From Akkermansiaceae bacterium UBA6138 (GTDB lineage: Bacteria > Verrucomicrobiota > Verrucomicrobiia > Verrucomicrobiales > DEV007): DNA of 36,941 nucleotides. The DNA lies in NCBI GenBank assembly GCA_002422425.1, contig DIVG01000087.1, positions 13,772 through 50,712 of the forward strand, given 5' to 3'. How positions within the stretch are numbered: position 1 is the first letter of the stretch; every line of letters begins with the position of its first letter. This document shows, in pieces, positions 24,811 to 32,654 of the stretch. Position numbers and translations under genes: made by a program. Under the pieces are notes generated by a model that worked only from the letters and a program-made list of their open reading frames with translations, was not told the DNA's origin and did not search any database.

Positions 24811-25722
24811 ATGAAAAACGGTTCCTCTTCCCCTGTCTTGCGAGGGAAATATATAATGGCGCTTCCGGGACTTCTCGTCTGCGCGGTTTGCCTCCTTACC
24901 ACCTGGTCCGGTCACAGCCAGAGCCGTTCGCCGGTTATTCCCGTCGGCACTCTCAGTGCCTATCCGACGGTCGTTCAGGCGGGGACTCATCCGACCCTCA
25001 CCTGGAACGTCACGGTTCCGGAAGTCGTCTCCGACATCGTCACGATCGAAAATGGCGGCACGATCAGGGCCCAGCGGGACGTGTATGCTGACATCCGGGT
25101 TCTCGGCGCTTCCGTCAAGCGCGTCTGGCTTGATTCCCGCGGGCAGATTACCCGGTGGGAGTGGGTTCCCACCGAGGCGAGCGTGAGCAAAAGCGGCGGC
25201 AGTCTTTTGCGCATTTTCTATGGAACCAATGCGCAAGTCGTTCCGAACACGATCGTCCACACGACAAGGCTGCTTGAAGGGGAAACGCTTGACGTGGCCG
25301 GGCGTTATTCCCATTCGAGCTTGGCTTGGAGCACACGTTTCAGTTCGGCGGCCGGGTCAACCAATATCAGGGCGCTTCGCAACGGTGACACGCCGCCGAC
25401 GACAACCCCGCTCTACCAGCAGCCTTCCCTCGAAGCTTTTCTCTCCCCCATCCTTGACAATCAGGGGCGCATAAAGATCGGTCCCCGGGACGTGGTCTAC
25501 CTGATGGAGCTGACCCATTCCGACAAAAGCCACGGGGGCTATGATCTTCAGGACATGGCCCTGCTGGTCAGCTTTTATGACAAGGTAAACGGCAACAACG
25601 GGCACGGGAACAACGTTGATGGCGTCGATTCCAGTAATCCCGGCTCAAGTCCTCTTCACCAGACCGACACCGACCCGACGGTCGACGATGAGATTTCGAC
25701 CCGAGGGCGCAGGCTTCGTTAA
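24811..25722 (+). CDS. Exported protein of unknown function, verrucomicrobial pilus-locus type
   Basis: This 303-aa protein begins with a signal peptide (basic MKNGSSSPVLRGKY, hydrophobic core ALPGLLVCAVCLLTTW). The N-terminal domain (about 45-130) is beta-rich and starts GTLSAYPTVVQAGTHPTLTW. A later helix-strand part includes GPRDVVYLMELTHSDKSHGG. The C-terminus is Asn/Gly/Asp-rich (NGNNGHGNNVDGVDSSNPG, then DPTVDDE), suggestive of a metal-binding or surface segment. I recall similar endings in verrucomicrobial proteins but know no function. ATG 24856 has GAGGGA upstream but would lose the basic leader, so 24811 is preferred. It is followed at short spacing by another exported protein. Confidence 0.75.
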   Translation: MKNGSSSPVLRGKYIMALPGLLVCAVCLLTTWSGHSQSRSPVIPVGTLSAYPTVVQAGTHPTLTWNVTVPEVVSDIVTIENGGTIRAQRDVYADIRVLGASVKRVWLDSRGQITRWEWVPTEASVSKSGGSLLRIFYGTNAQVVPNTIVHTTRLLEGETLDVAGRYSHSSLAWSTRFSSAAGSTNIRALRNGDTPPTTTPLYQQPSLEAFLSPILDNQGRIKIGPRDVVYLMELTHSDKSHGGYDLQDMALLVSFYDKVNGNNGHGNNVDGVDSSNPGSSPLHQTDTDPTVDDEISTRGRRLR

Positions 25723-25794
25723 ACGCATTCCCCTTCGGATAAAGGCGGGCGGGCCCCTTCGACCGGTGTCGGCACACTTACACGACCAGTCACG

Positions 25795-26439
25795 ATGAAA
25801 ATGTTTTCCGCTGTCGGCTTCGTCTCCCTCCTGTTTTTGGCGGATATGGCTGTTTTGCCGCGTTCGCTGGCGCAAGAGAGCGCTGACAAAAAGCCCGGGG
25901 CAACAGTCATGTCCGAGCCCGTTTCCGCCGAAGAGCTCTCCAACCGGCTTCGCCACGCCAGGCAGAACGATCCGATTCGTAAGTTGGTGCCGCCCGGGAA
26001 TCCCGGTTCGGATCCTTCGAGGGGAACGCACGGTCGTGATCTCATCGCCGAGTCCACCGTGTTGAATCATGGCGGTTTGATGACCCTCGTGCCGAAACGG
26101 GCGGTGCTGCACCTTCCGGAGGCTCTCAAGAGCCGGGTGGGTACACGAGACGGTGCCGAGTTGCAGCCGTGGGCGAAATTTTTTGAGGTGAACCGATCCT
26201 GGCTCCACGCCGAGCCGGTTACCCGCGAGCGGGCCCTCGGTAAGACGCCGTTTTCCGCTGAAGAGACAAAAGCGCTGCGCTCCAGCGGTAAAATCATCAT
26301 CGCCACCTACGAAGGCGGACCCATCTCCGTGCTCCCGGCCGCCTTCGCGACGGAATCAAGCGACGGGGAGCGGCCCATTGAATCCACTCTCCGGAAGAAG
26401 CCTGCCCCCGGCGGCGGCAGTGTTAGCCCGCAACCTTGA
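25795..26439 (+). CDS. Exported protein of unknown function
   Basis: The 214-aa product has a signal peptide (about 1-26, MKMFSAVGFVSLLFLADMAV, cleavage near LAQ). The mature part has a Pro/Asp-rich stretch, then a compact domain at about 85-190 with LVPKRAVLHLPEALKSRVG, WAKFFEVNRSWLHAEPVTRE and IIIATYEGGPISVLP, and a Pro/Gly-rich tail. This looks like a conserved domain seen in verrucomicrobial gene sets, but I cannot name it. It lies between two other exported proteins, 9 bp before the next gene, so the three probably form one transcript and may act together outside the inner membrane. Confidence 0.75.
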   Translation: MKMFSAVGFVSLLFLADMAVLPRSLAQESADKKPGATVMSEPVSAEELSNRLRHARQNDPIRKLVPPGNPGSDPSRGTHGRDLIAESTVLNHGGLMTLVPKRAVLHLPEALKSRVGTRDGAELQPWAKFFEVNRSWLHAEPVTRERALGKTPFSAEETKALRSSGKIIIATYEGGPISVLPAAFATESSDGERPIESTLRKKPAPGGGSVSPQP

Positions 26440-26448
26440 AGTAATCGA

Positions 26449-27468
26449 ATGAAAAAAGCGATCATCACCCTACTGCTTTTTTGCGTCTGTGTTCCGGTCC
26501 GCGAGGCTTCCGGAAATGACTATGTCTTCTTCATCCGCCAGATCCAGATGCCGGATAACCTGGAGTGGGATGTGAGCGTCGCCCAGACCGGCCAGATTCA
26601 GTCCCCTCTGGAAATTAATCCCCACGGGGCGCGCTTTGAGCTTTGGTCGATTCGGAATGCTCCGCTCAGGAGCTACCTTCTCGATTCCACCTACGTCAAT
26701 TCGTATATCCCTGTTTCCACCGTCCGCATCATTTCCGAGGACCCCTATGAAACCGTCCCCAGAACCCGGGCGGACCGGCCTTTTTCCGTCGAAGTGACCA
26801 TGGTCGGACTTTCCTCCGATCCGGCGGCTCCTCCTGCGGCGCGTTCTGTGAAACTCCTGAGACACGCCCAGGCTTATCCGGAGCAAACGATAGGCACGGA
26901 AATTGACCGTGACCTGGCTAATCTCCTTTCCGAGGGGACTCTCACAGACAACGGGACACACTCCCTCGCCTACCCGGTAAATGCCATTCCCGGTGCCGAC
27001 CGGACTAAAGTTCGGGGCGAGGAACGTTTCTCGGTCTTCTCTCTGGAGGACTATCAGGCTCCCGAGTCCCTTCTCGACTCCGTGACGCTTCAGGTCTGGC
27101 CCATGACTACCCATTCGCTCACAGGGATGGTCAATGGCCAGGTCATCAAGGGTGCCCTTCCCGAACTTTCGATTGAATACATCGACCTTTACCCCGACTC
27201 ATGGACTTACCTCCAAGCTTACAAGGGGCCGCCGGTTCTCGGCACTTCGGGAATTATTGTTCCGGGTTCTTCGGTCCTCGTGGACGCTTCTGTCCCCCAA
27301 AACGAGATCCTCCGGGTCAAGGATCTTGACTCGGTCATCCGGGAGGACGGTTCCTGGACCCTTGAAGTGGTTACCGTGACACCCTTCGGCACGGAGAGGC
27401 TTCAACATCTAACCATCGAAGTCGATCGTACGATTCGTGTCAACGGAACTCTCAATACGGTCAATTGA
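26449..27468 (+). CDS. Exported beta-rich protein of unknown function
   Basis: The 339-aa product has a signal peptide (about 1-22, MKKAIITLLLFCVCVPVREA) and a mature part that looks all-beta. It begins NDYVFFIRQIQMPDNLEWD and has frequent alternating hydrophobic residues (SVTLQVWPMTTHSLTG, GTSGIIVPGSSVLVDASV, SWTLEVVTVTPFGTERLQ). There are no cysteines beyond the leader. I do not recognise the family. It starts 9 bp after the previous exported protein and precedes the pseudopilin run by 34 bp. It could be a cargo, a surface adhesin or a pilus-tip partner. Confidence 0.75.
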   Translation: MKKAIITLLLFCVCVPVREASGNDYVFFIRQIQMPDNLEWDVSVAQTGQIQSPLEINPHGARFELWSIRNAPLRSYLLDSTYVNSYIPVSTVRIISEDPYETVPRTRADRPFSVEVTMVGLSSDPAAPPAARSVKLLRHAQAYPEQTIGTEIDRDLANLLSEGTLTDNGTHSLAYPVNAIPGADRTKVRGEERFSVFSLEDYQAPESLLDSVTLQVWPMTTHSLTGMVNGQVIKGALPELSIEYIDLYPDSWTYLQAYKGPPVLGTSGIIVPGSSVLVDASVPQNEILRVKDLDSVIREDGSWTLEVVTVTPFGTERLQHLTIEVDRTIRVNGTLNTVN

Positions 27469-27502
27469 TCCCCGTTCCATTATCTCCGCGCGGTGCGCCC
27501 CG

Positions 27503-27991
27503 ATGACCCTGAACGGATTGCTCCGCACCCGGGCTGGACAGCGGGGATTCACCCTCGTCGAGATCACGATGGCGACGGCCCTTCTGACGGCGCTCTCCGT
27601 GATACTTTTAAAGGTCTCGATTCAGATTTCCTCGATGCAATCATGGGCGGCGATGCAGTCGTTAACTGACGCCTATCTCTCCCGCGAAACAGCCCTTGCC
27701 TCCCGCCTGCCCTTTGCGGATCTTGTTTCAGCGGAATCTCCCTGGCCGCCGTATCCCGAATCTTCCGAAACAGAGGTGGTGATAGGTCGTTATCCGGGTG
27801 GGCGCGAGATTCGTGTCTCGCTTTTTCGTTTTCGAGAACCTGATCCCAACAATCTCGATCTGTCCGGCGGTAGCGGCACCCTTCTCACGAACCCGGCGCG
27901 CACCGAGGCTTGGAAAGCGCGTTCCGTTATTTCCTACCGTGTCGCGGGACGTGATTATCATAAAGCGCGAACTATTCTTCGGGTGCGATGA
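27503..27991 (+). CDS. Minor pseudopilin, GspI-position
   Basis: The 162-aa prepilin has a 15-residue leader ending RG, then FTLVEITMATALLTALSVIL with Glu at mature position 5. The rest is a small globular domain. It is the first of three consecutive pseudopilins in the order expected for GspI-GspJ-GspK, which form the tip complex in type II secretion. Its stop overlaps the next start (ATGA, 27988-27991). The ATG at 27503 is chosen because the upstream in-frame start (27437) would lie inside the previous gene and give an overlong leader. Confidence 0.85.
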   Translation: MTLNGLLRTRAGQRGFTLVEITMATALLTALSVILLKVSIQISSMQSWAAMQSLTDAYLSRETALASRLPFADLVSAESPWPPYPESSETEVVIGRYPGGREIRVSLFRFREPDPNNLDLSGGSGTLLTNPARTEAWKARSVISYRVAGRDYHKARTILRVR

Positions 27992-28515
27992 ACTTGCGAA
28001 GAAAATTCCCGGTGGCCGCCTTCACTCTCATCGAAATGGCCATGGCCATTTCTATTTCCCTGGGCCTTGCGGTGGGCTTGCTTGCCCTGATCGGACAACA
28101 AATCGAATTCTCCCGCCGTATCGCCGACTTTCAGTTCCTGCGTGACGAAGCGCCGCAGATCAATACCCTTTTTGCGGCGATTATCAGCCGCGCCGATTCC
28201 TACCGGATTCATACCGACTTGCCTGCCGCGATCGCCGGGGAACCGGCCCCTGACTCGTTCGGGTCGGCTCTTCAGCTTCGTTTTCTCCAACCTGATGGAT
28301 CGATTCGGCGGGCTCTTCTCGGCCCGGGTCCCAACGGGGAAAGAGGCATCCACTATTACCTGGAGAGTCCGCTGAGCGGTTTTCCGGCCGAGCCTTCATG
28401 GACGGTAAGTCGCGTCCCTTCGGCTGTTAGATTTTCCAATCTGAGTGGAATTCTTGAGATCACGCTTCAGGATGACGCGGGTTCCGAGATCACCTACAGT
28501 GGCAACCCGGATTGA
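27988..28515 (+). CDS. Minor pseudopilin, GspJ-position, with Ala at the cleavage site
   Basis: The 175-aa product has a short basic leader (MNLRRKFPVAA), then FTLIEMAMAISISLGLAVGL with Glu at mature position 5. The residue before the cut is Ala11 instead of the nearly invariant Gly, so processing may be slow or absent. The domain after the helix has DSFGSALQLRFLQPDGSIRR and ERGIHYYLESPLSG, fitting a GspJ-like beta domain. It overlaps the previous stop by four bases and is followed after 17 bp by the K-like gene. Confidence 0.8.
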   Translation: MNLRRKFPVAAFTLIEMAMAISISLGLAVGLLALIGQQIEFSRRIADFQFLRDEAPQINTLFAAIISRADSYRIHTDLPAAIAGEPAPDSFGSALQLRFLQPDGSIRRALLGPGPNGERGIHYYLESPLSGFPAEPSWTVSRVPSAVRFSNLSGILEITLQDDAGSEITYSGNPD

Positions 28516-28532
28516 CGTTTTGATTCGACGAT

Positions 28533-30512
28533 ATGATGACCGTCTTGAGTTCAAGGAAAACAAACTGCTCGCAGCGGGGAGCCTCGTCCGTTCTCATGGT
28601 TGTCGGAGTCTCCGCTTTTCTCCTTGCCCTACTCGGGGGGAGTTTTCTGGTTTCTCTGAGGTCGGCCTCGACGCAGTCGAGGGCGCAGCTTCGTCAGGAC
28701 TACACTCATCGGGAAGATGCTTTTCTCGCGGCCCTTATCCACCTTATTCCCAACCGTGCCATGGGTGCGATGCGGGAGGGCAGTGGGCTTTCCTCCGGTA
28801 GCTACACATGGGCGTCAATATTTGAGGACGCGATCGAACTGTCCAACAGCAGGGAGGTTCTCGAGGCCGAGATGGTCGCTTCCCTCGGTCTCGCCGGAAT
28901 CTCGGCAAATACCGCCTCTAGCGGATTCAACGACAACTTCTCGGTGGGAGCACCCGCCGGAGACGGCCTTGTTCTCCCCGGAAACCTGGCGAATCTGAAC
29001 CTGATCAGTGGCACAGGTCTCTCCGAAAAACTGCCGGCGACCTTAAATCTCCCTGCCGCCCTCGTCGCCGCCGATGCGAGTATTCCTCTGATTTCCCCGG
29101 AGAAAGCCTACCACCCGCTTGACGAAAAGGGGCTTTCGCTTTCAGCGTCCCTTCATTCCCGTTACAATCTTCTCACGTATCCGCAGATCCGCTTCGGATA
29201 CTGTGCTCCCGGCTCGCTTTTTGTGGGCAAGCGGAATTGGTGGCTTTTCACGCTGCGCACCCGCATTAACCCCGGACAGGACGAGGTTCTGGAACGTAAC
29301 TATGTCCTATCCATCTACGAAATTCCCTCGCAGATCCCTCTTGCTGCCTCGGGAAGGCTTCATTTGGGGCGCCACGCCGACGGGGCGAACTGGAGTGGCA
29401 TTAACGTTGAAGGGCCTGTCTACGGCGCTGATCTGGAGGCGATCGGGCCTTTCAGCGCCACCTCGGGATCGCTTGCGGCACGGCGCTCGATTTCCCTGGC
29501 GGCACCAACCTCCGTCGGGGGTGAGTTCCTCTCCGAAGGCTTTGACGATCTCGGGATTCGCGAAGCGCGAGAGCGGCAAACGCAGGGGGACTTTTATGCG
29601 GCGTCAACTTCCGGTAGCGAAAAGGCCCGCTCGCTTTTCGTTGATGTTATGGCGGGAACGGACTTTCTCTACCGTTCCAACACCGCTGATCCTGCCAACC
29701 GGGTCAGTCCCGTGGGATGGGATGATTATGCCCGCGGGGCGAATCAGGCTGCCATGATTGCCCGTGTCAAGGCAGTCGCTCCCTCGTCCCAGCTGCCCAC
29801 GGTGATTGAGTTTTCCTACCTCGATAGCGCCGGTCTGCGCCGCACGCATCTTCTTGAGCGCGGTGAAAACTGGAATTCACCCCTCGCCGGAGAAGACCCT
29901 CTGATCCCCTTTGAAACGGAGATTCTCGAAAACGGGCGTCATGCCCTTATCATTCAACCGGAACTGTTTCCCTCTTTTCTCCTGACCCTTGCGGATGCGG
30001 CGTCTGTCGATGTCAACCATTCCCTGCTCATTGAGCACGACGCGACGTCACCGGGAGTCATTGTTCCGACCATTCCCTCACAGCCCGATCAGTTAGTGGT
30101 GGCGCTGCGCCGGTGCGCTGATTTCTCTAATTTCGCAAAGGGATTTGCGATCGTAACTCCAGCGCGGGTCTATCTACTGGAAAGTTTTAACCAGGTTCCG
30201 ACGGCGGTGCCGGCGGGAAGTGGACTCCCTGAGGGAGAATCTTTTTTCCCGCCCGTCGCGATTTTTTCCCCCGAAAAGCGTTTCGGGGACCGGCTTAACG
30301 TCCCGACGCCGGTGCATCTTTCCGGGCGAATCAATGCGATGAGTGAAAGCCCTGATTTGAACCGCTCGCCCCTTGATCTCAAAGGCGCGAATGACGATGA
30401 TATCGGCGGGGATATCACTTCGGCCGAACTTTTTTCCGCAGCGTCTCCGGCGGCGATTCCCCCGATTCACTTCCTGCACTGGCTGGTGCTGATCGAAGAA
30501 GTTCATCCCTGA
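28533..30512 (+). CDS. Large GspK/PilX-like minor pseudopilin
   Basis: The 659-aa protein starts with a leader ending QRG16, then ASSVLMVVGVSAFLLALLGG, a pilin-type membrane helix. Mature position 5 is Leu, not Glu, as in GspK, the tip-capping pseudopilin. The helix runs on into an Arg/Gln-rich amphipathic stretch (RSASTQSRAQLRQDYTHRED) as in PilX/GspK. It is about twice the length of normal GspK. The large domain is rich in beta-type sequence without motifs I can name, perhaps an adhesive or cargo-binding tip. Large proteins beside small prepilins also occur in the verrucomicrobial Verru_Chthon cassettes, though I see no clear match to their protein A. Confidence 0.75.
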   Translation: MMTVLSSRKTNCSQRGASSVLMVVGVSAFLLALLGGSFLVSLRSASTQSRAQLRQDYTHREDAFLAALIHLIPNRAMGAMREGSGLSSGSYTWASIFEDAIELSNSREVLEAEMVASLGLAGISANTASSGFNDNFSVGAPAGDGLVLPGNLANLNLISGTGLSEKLPATLNLPAALVAADASIPLISPEKAYHPLDEKGLSLSASLHSRYNLLTYPQIRFGYCAPGSLFVGKRNWWLFTLRTRINPGQDEVLERNYVLSIYEIPSQIPLAASGRLHLGRHADGANWSGINVEGPVYGADLEAIGPFSATSGSLAARRSISLAAPTSVGGEFLSEGFDDLGIREARERQTQGDFYAASTSGSEKARSLFVDVMAGTDFLYRSNTADPANRVSPVGWDDYARGANQAAMIARVKAVAPSSQLPTVIEFSYLDSAGLRRTHLLERGENWNSPLAGEDPLIPFETEILENGRHALIIQPELFPSFLLTLADAASVDVNHSLLIEHDATSPGVIVPTIPSQPDQLVVALRRCADFSNFAKGFAIVTPARVYLLESFNQVPTAVPAGSGLPEGESFFPPVAIFSPEKRFGDRLNVPTPVHLSGRINAMSESPDLNRSPLDLKGANDDDIGGDITSAELFSAASPAAIPPIHFLHWLVLIEEVHP

Positions 30513-30638
30513 ATTCGCCGGGGGAGCGGCGTTCCGGGTATTGCACGGGAAAGGGGCCGCCTCATGCAGGGCGGGAAACCGGGATTCCATGAGATCAGGA
30601 TTGATTGTCGTGGGAGTTAGGAGATAAGCTAAGCCGTT

Positions 30639-31091
30639 ATGGAGATCCCTGAATACTATTCCACCACCCCTCGCGTCCGGAAAAGACCGCGCAGCAGAGC
30701 TGACCGGAGGGGAAAGAAAGGGTTATCGCTGATCGAACTAACCCTCGTCATTTCCATCCTCCTCGCGCTCTCGACCGTCGGGATTGTTTCCTACCAAAAT
30801 CTTACCTCATGGCGTAAAGGGAAATCGGCGGGAATCGAGCTGCGTTCCGTTTACGCGGCCCAGCGGCTCTACCTCGCTGATCACCCCACGAAGTCTGCGG
30901 CGATGCTGGAAGCCAGTTCCATTCTTCCCTATCTGCCCAACGGAAACACCCTGCCTCAGATAGAGTCACTCGATGGCAGTCCGCTAACGATTCGAATTAC
31001 GACCATGCCGCCGGTCTTGCTCAGCGGTGACACCGTTTACGATCCTTCAGGCTCCCCGGGCGATGGCCTTTGGGATGTCGGTGCTGAATGA
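30639..31091 (+). CDS. Pilin-like protein with long basic leader
   Basis: The 150-aa prepilin has an unusually long, basic leader of 28 residues (RVRKRPRSRADRRGKKG), then LSLIELTLVISILLALSTVG with Glu at mature position 5. The mature part contains GIELRSVYAAQRLYLADHP, LPYLPNGNTLP and a C-terminal YDPSGSPGDGLWDVG. It has no cysteines, unlike the pilin at 12181, so the locus has two different pilin types. It may be the major pseudopilin of the secretion side. It is the last gene of the block, 126 bp after the K-like gene, and converges on gatB with 80 bp between stops. Confidence 0.85.
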   Translation: MEIPEYYSTTPRVRKRPRSRADRRGKKGLSLIELTLVISILLALSTVGIVSYQNLTSWRKGKSAGIELRSVYAAQRLYLADHPTKSAAMLEASSILPYLPNGNTLPQIESLDGSPLTIRITTMPPVLLSGDTVYDPSGSPGDGLWDVGAE

Positions 31092-31171
31092 GGATAAATC
31101 CGCGGGTCATCGGTTTTCCCCGACGGTATCCTTGTTCCTGGAAGACCTTAAGAGAGCGCTAGCTCCGGTGC

Positions 31172-32638
31172 TCAAGCTCCCCGGATCCGCGACAGGACGA
31201 TCCCGGTGACCTGTTTGGGGTTTGCCTTGCCCTTGCTGAGCTTCATGACCTGGCCGACGAGGAAGTTTGCGGCCTTGTCGTTGCCCTCGCGGACTTCCCC
31301 GACGGGGCCGGGATTCGCGGCGATGACTTCGTCGACGATGCCCTCGATCTCGCCGGAATCGGCGGGTTCGAATCCTTTCGCTTTCGCGATCGCGGCGGGG
31401 GTTTCGGAGGGGTTTTCAAAGAGGTGGGCGAAGACTTCTTTGGCCTGATTGCCGGAGATCCGGCCGGACTCGGTGAGATCGATGAGGGCCCCGATACTCG
31501 CGGGAGGGACGGGACACTCCGTGATGGTGAGTTCACGCCCGTTGAGCTCGGCGAGGAGATTGTTGATGACCCAGTTGGCGACTTTTTTCGGCGCACTCGA
31601 CCCGCTCGCGGCGGCCTCGTAATAGCTCGCGAGGGATTGCTCGGAGGCGAGGACGGAGGCGTCGTAATGAGTGATCTGGTATTGCCTCTCGAAGCGCTCG
31701 ACTTTTTCGTGCGGCAACTCGGGGAGGTTCTCGCGGACGCGGGTGAGGAGCTCGGTGGTGCGAACGGGGAGCAGGTCGGGATCGGGGAAATAGCGGTAGT
31801 CGTGCGCGTCTTCTTTTGTTCGCATCAGCTCGGTCTGCCCGATCTCGTCGTTCCAACGCCAGGTCGCCTGGGTGAGAGAGCGCCCCGCCTCAAGTTCGCC
31901 GATCTGGCGCCCGATCTCGTAATGGAGGGACCGCCGCACCGCCGAAACGGAGTTGAGATTTTTGAGTTCGATCTTGGTGCCGAGCCCGGCCTGCTCCCGC
32001 GGACGCACGGAGATATTCACATCGCAGCGCATCTGACCTTTTTCCATATCGGCGTCGGAGACGCCGCTGTAGACGAGAATCTGGCGAAGCGAGTTGAGAT
32101 AGGCGACGGCTTCTTCGGGCGAGTCGATATCGGGCTCGGAGACGATCTCCATCAGCGGGGTGCCGGCACGGTTGAAATCGATCGTGGTGTAGGTGGAGTG
32201 GTGGGTCGATTTGGCGACGTCCTCTTCGAGGTGGATGCGGGTGAGACGCACCTTTTTTCCCGGCGCGGCGATGCTTTTTTGCGCGTCTTTGGGGTAGGCG
32301 AGTTCATAGAGCGGGACCGAGCCGTCGAGGCAGAGCGGCAGATCAAACTGGGAGATCTGGTAGTTCTTCGGCATGTCGGGGTAAAAGTAGTTCTTGCGGT
32401 CCCATTTCACGACTTCGGGGGTGGTGCAACCGAGGAGCTGCCCCGTCAGGATGGTGCGCTCGATTGCGCCGAGATTGAGCTTGGGCAGCGCTCCGGGTAA
32501 CCCGAGGCAGGTGGGACAGGTGAGGCTGTTCGGCGGCTCGCCGAAGCGCACGGCACAGCCGCAGAACATTTTGCTCTGTGTTTTCAACTGGACATGGACT
32601 TCAAGTCCGATGCTGGTGATGTAGTCCTGGGCAGCCAT
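31172..32638 (-). CDS. gatB: Asp/Glu-tRNA(Asn/Gln) amidotransferase subunit B
   Basis: GatB is the kinase/tRNA-binding subunit of the GatCAB complex that converts Glu-tRNA(Gln) or Asp-tRNA(Asn) to the amidated form. The 488-aa product begins MAAQDYITSIGLEVHVQLKT and has the zinc region (KMFCGCAVRF ... LTCPTCLGLPGALP), KNYFYPDMPKNYQISQFD, RIHLEEDVAKSTH, and GTPLMEIVSEPD, ending in the YqeY-like tail (NFLVGQVMKLSKGKANP). It is complete. gatA and gatC are not in the window. It lies 16 bp downstream of the CvpA-like gene. An earlier in-frame ATG (32719) falls inside that gene and is not used. Confidence 0.96.
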   Translation of the reverse strand: MAAQDYITSIGLEVHVQLKTQSKMFCGCAVRFGEPPNSLTCPTCLGLPGALPKLNLGAIERTILTGQLLGCTTPEVVKWDRKNYFYPDMPKNYQISQFDLPLCLDGSVPLYELAYPKDAQKSIAAPGKKVRLTRIHLEEDVAKSTHHSTYTTIDFNRAGTPLMEIVSEPDIDSPEEAVAYLNSLRQILVYSGVSDADMEKGQMRCDVNISVRPREQAGLGTKIELKNLNSVSAVRRSLHYEIGRQIGELEAGRSLTQATWRWNDEIGQTELMRTKEDAHDYRYFPDPDLLPVRTTELLTRVRENLPELPHEKVERFERQYQITHYDASVLASEQSLASYYEAAASGSSAPKKVANWVINNLLAELNGRELTITECPVPPASIGALIDLTESGRISGNQAKEVFAHLFENPSETPAAIAKAKGFEPADSGEIEGIVDEVIAANPGPVGEVREGNDKAANFLVGQVMKLSKGKANPKQVTGIVLSRIRGA

Positions 32639-32654
32639 CAGAAAAAAAGGGGGG

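Noticed and set aside
10880..31091. Prepilin peptidase (PilD/GspO) within the pilus locus
   Set aside because: No polytopic aspartyl peptidase with GxGD-type motifs is present; it must be encoded elsewhere.
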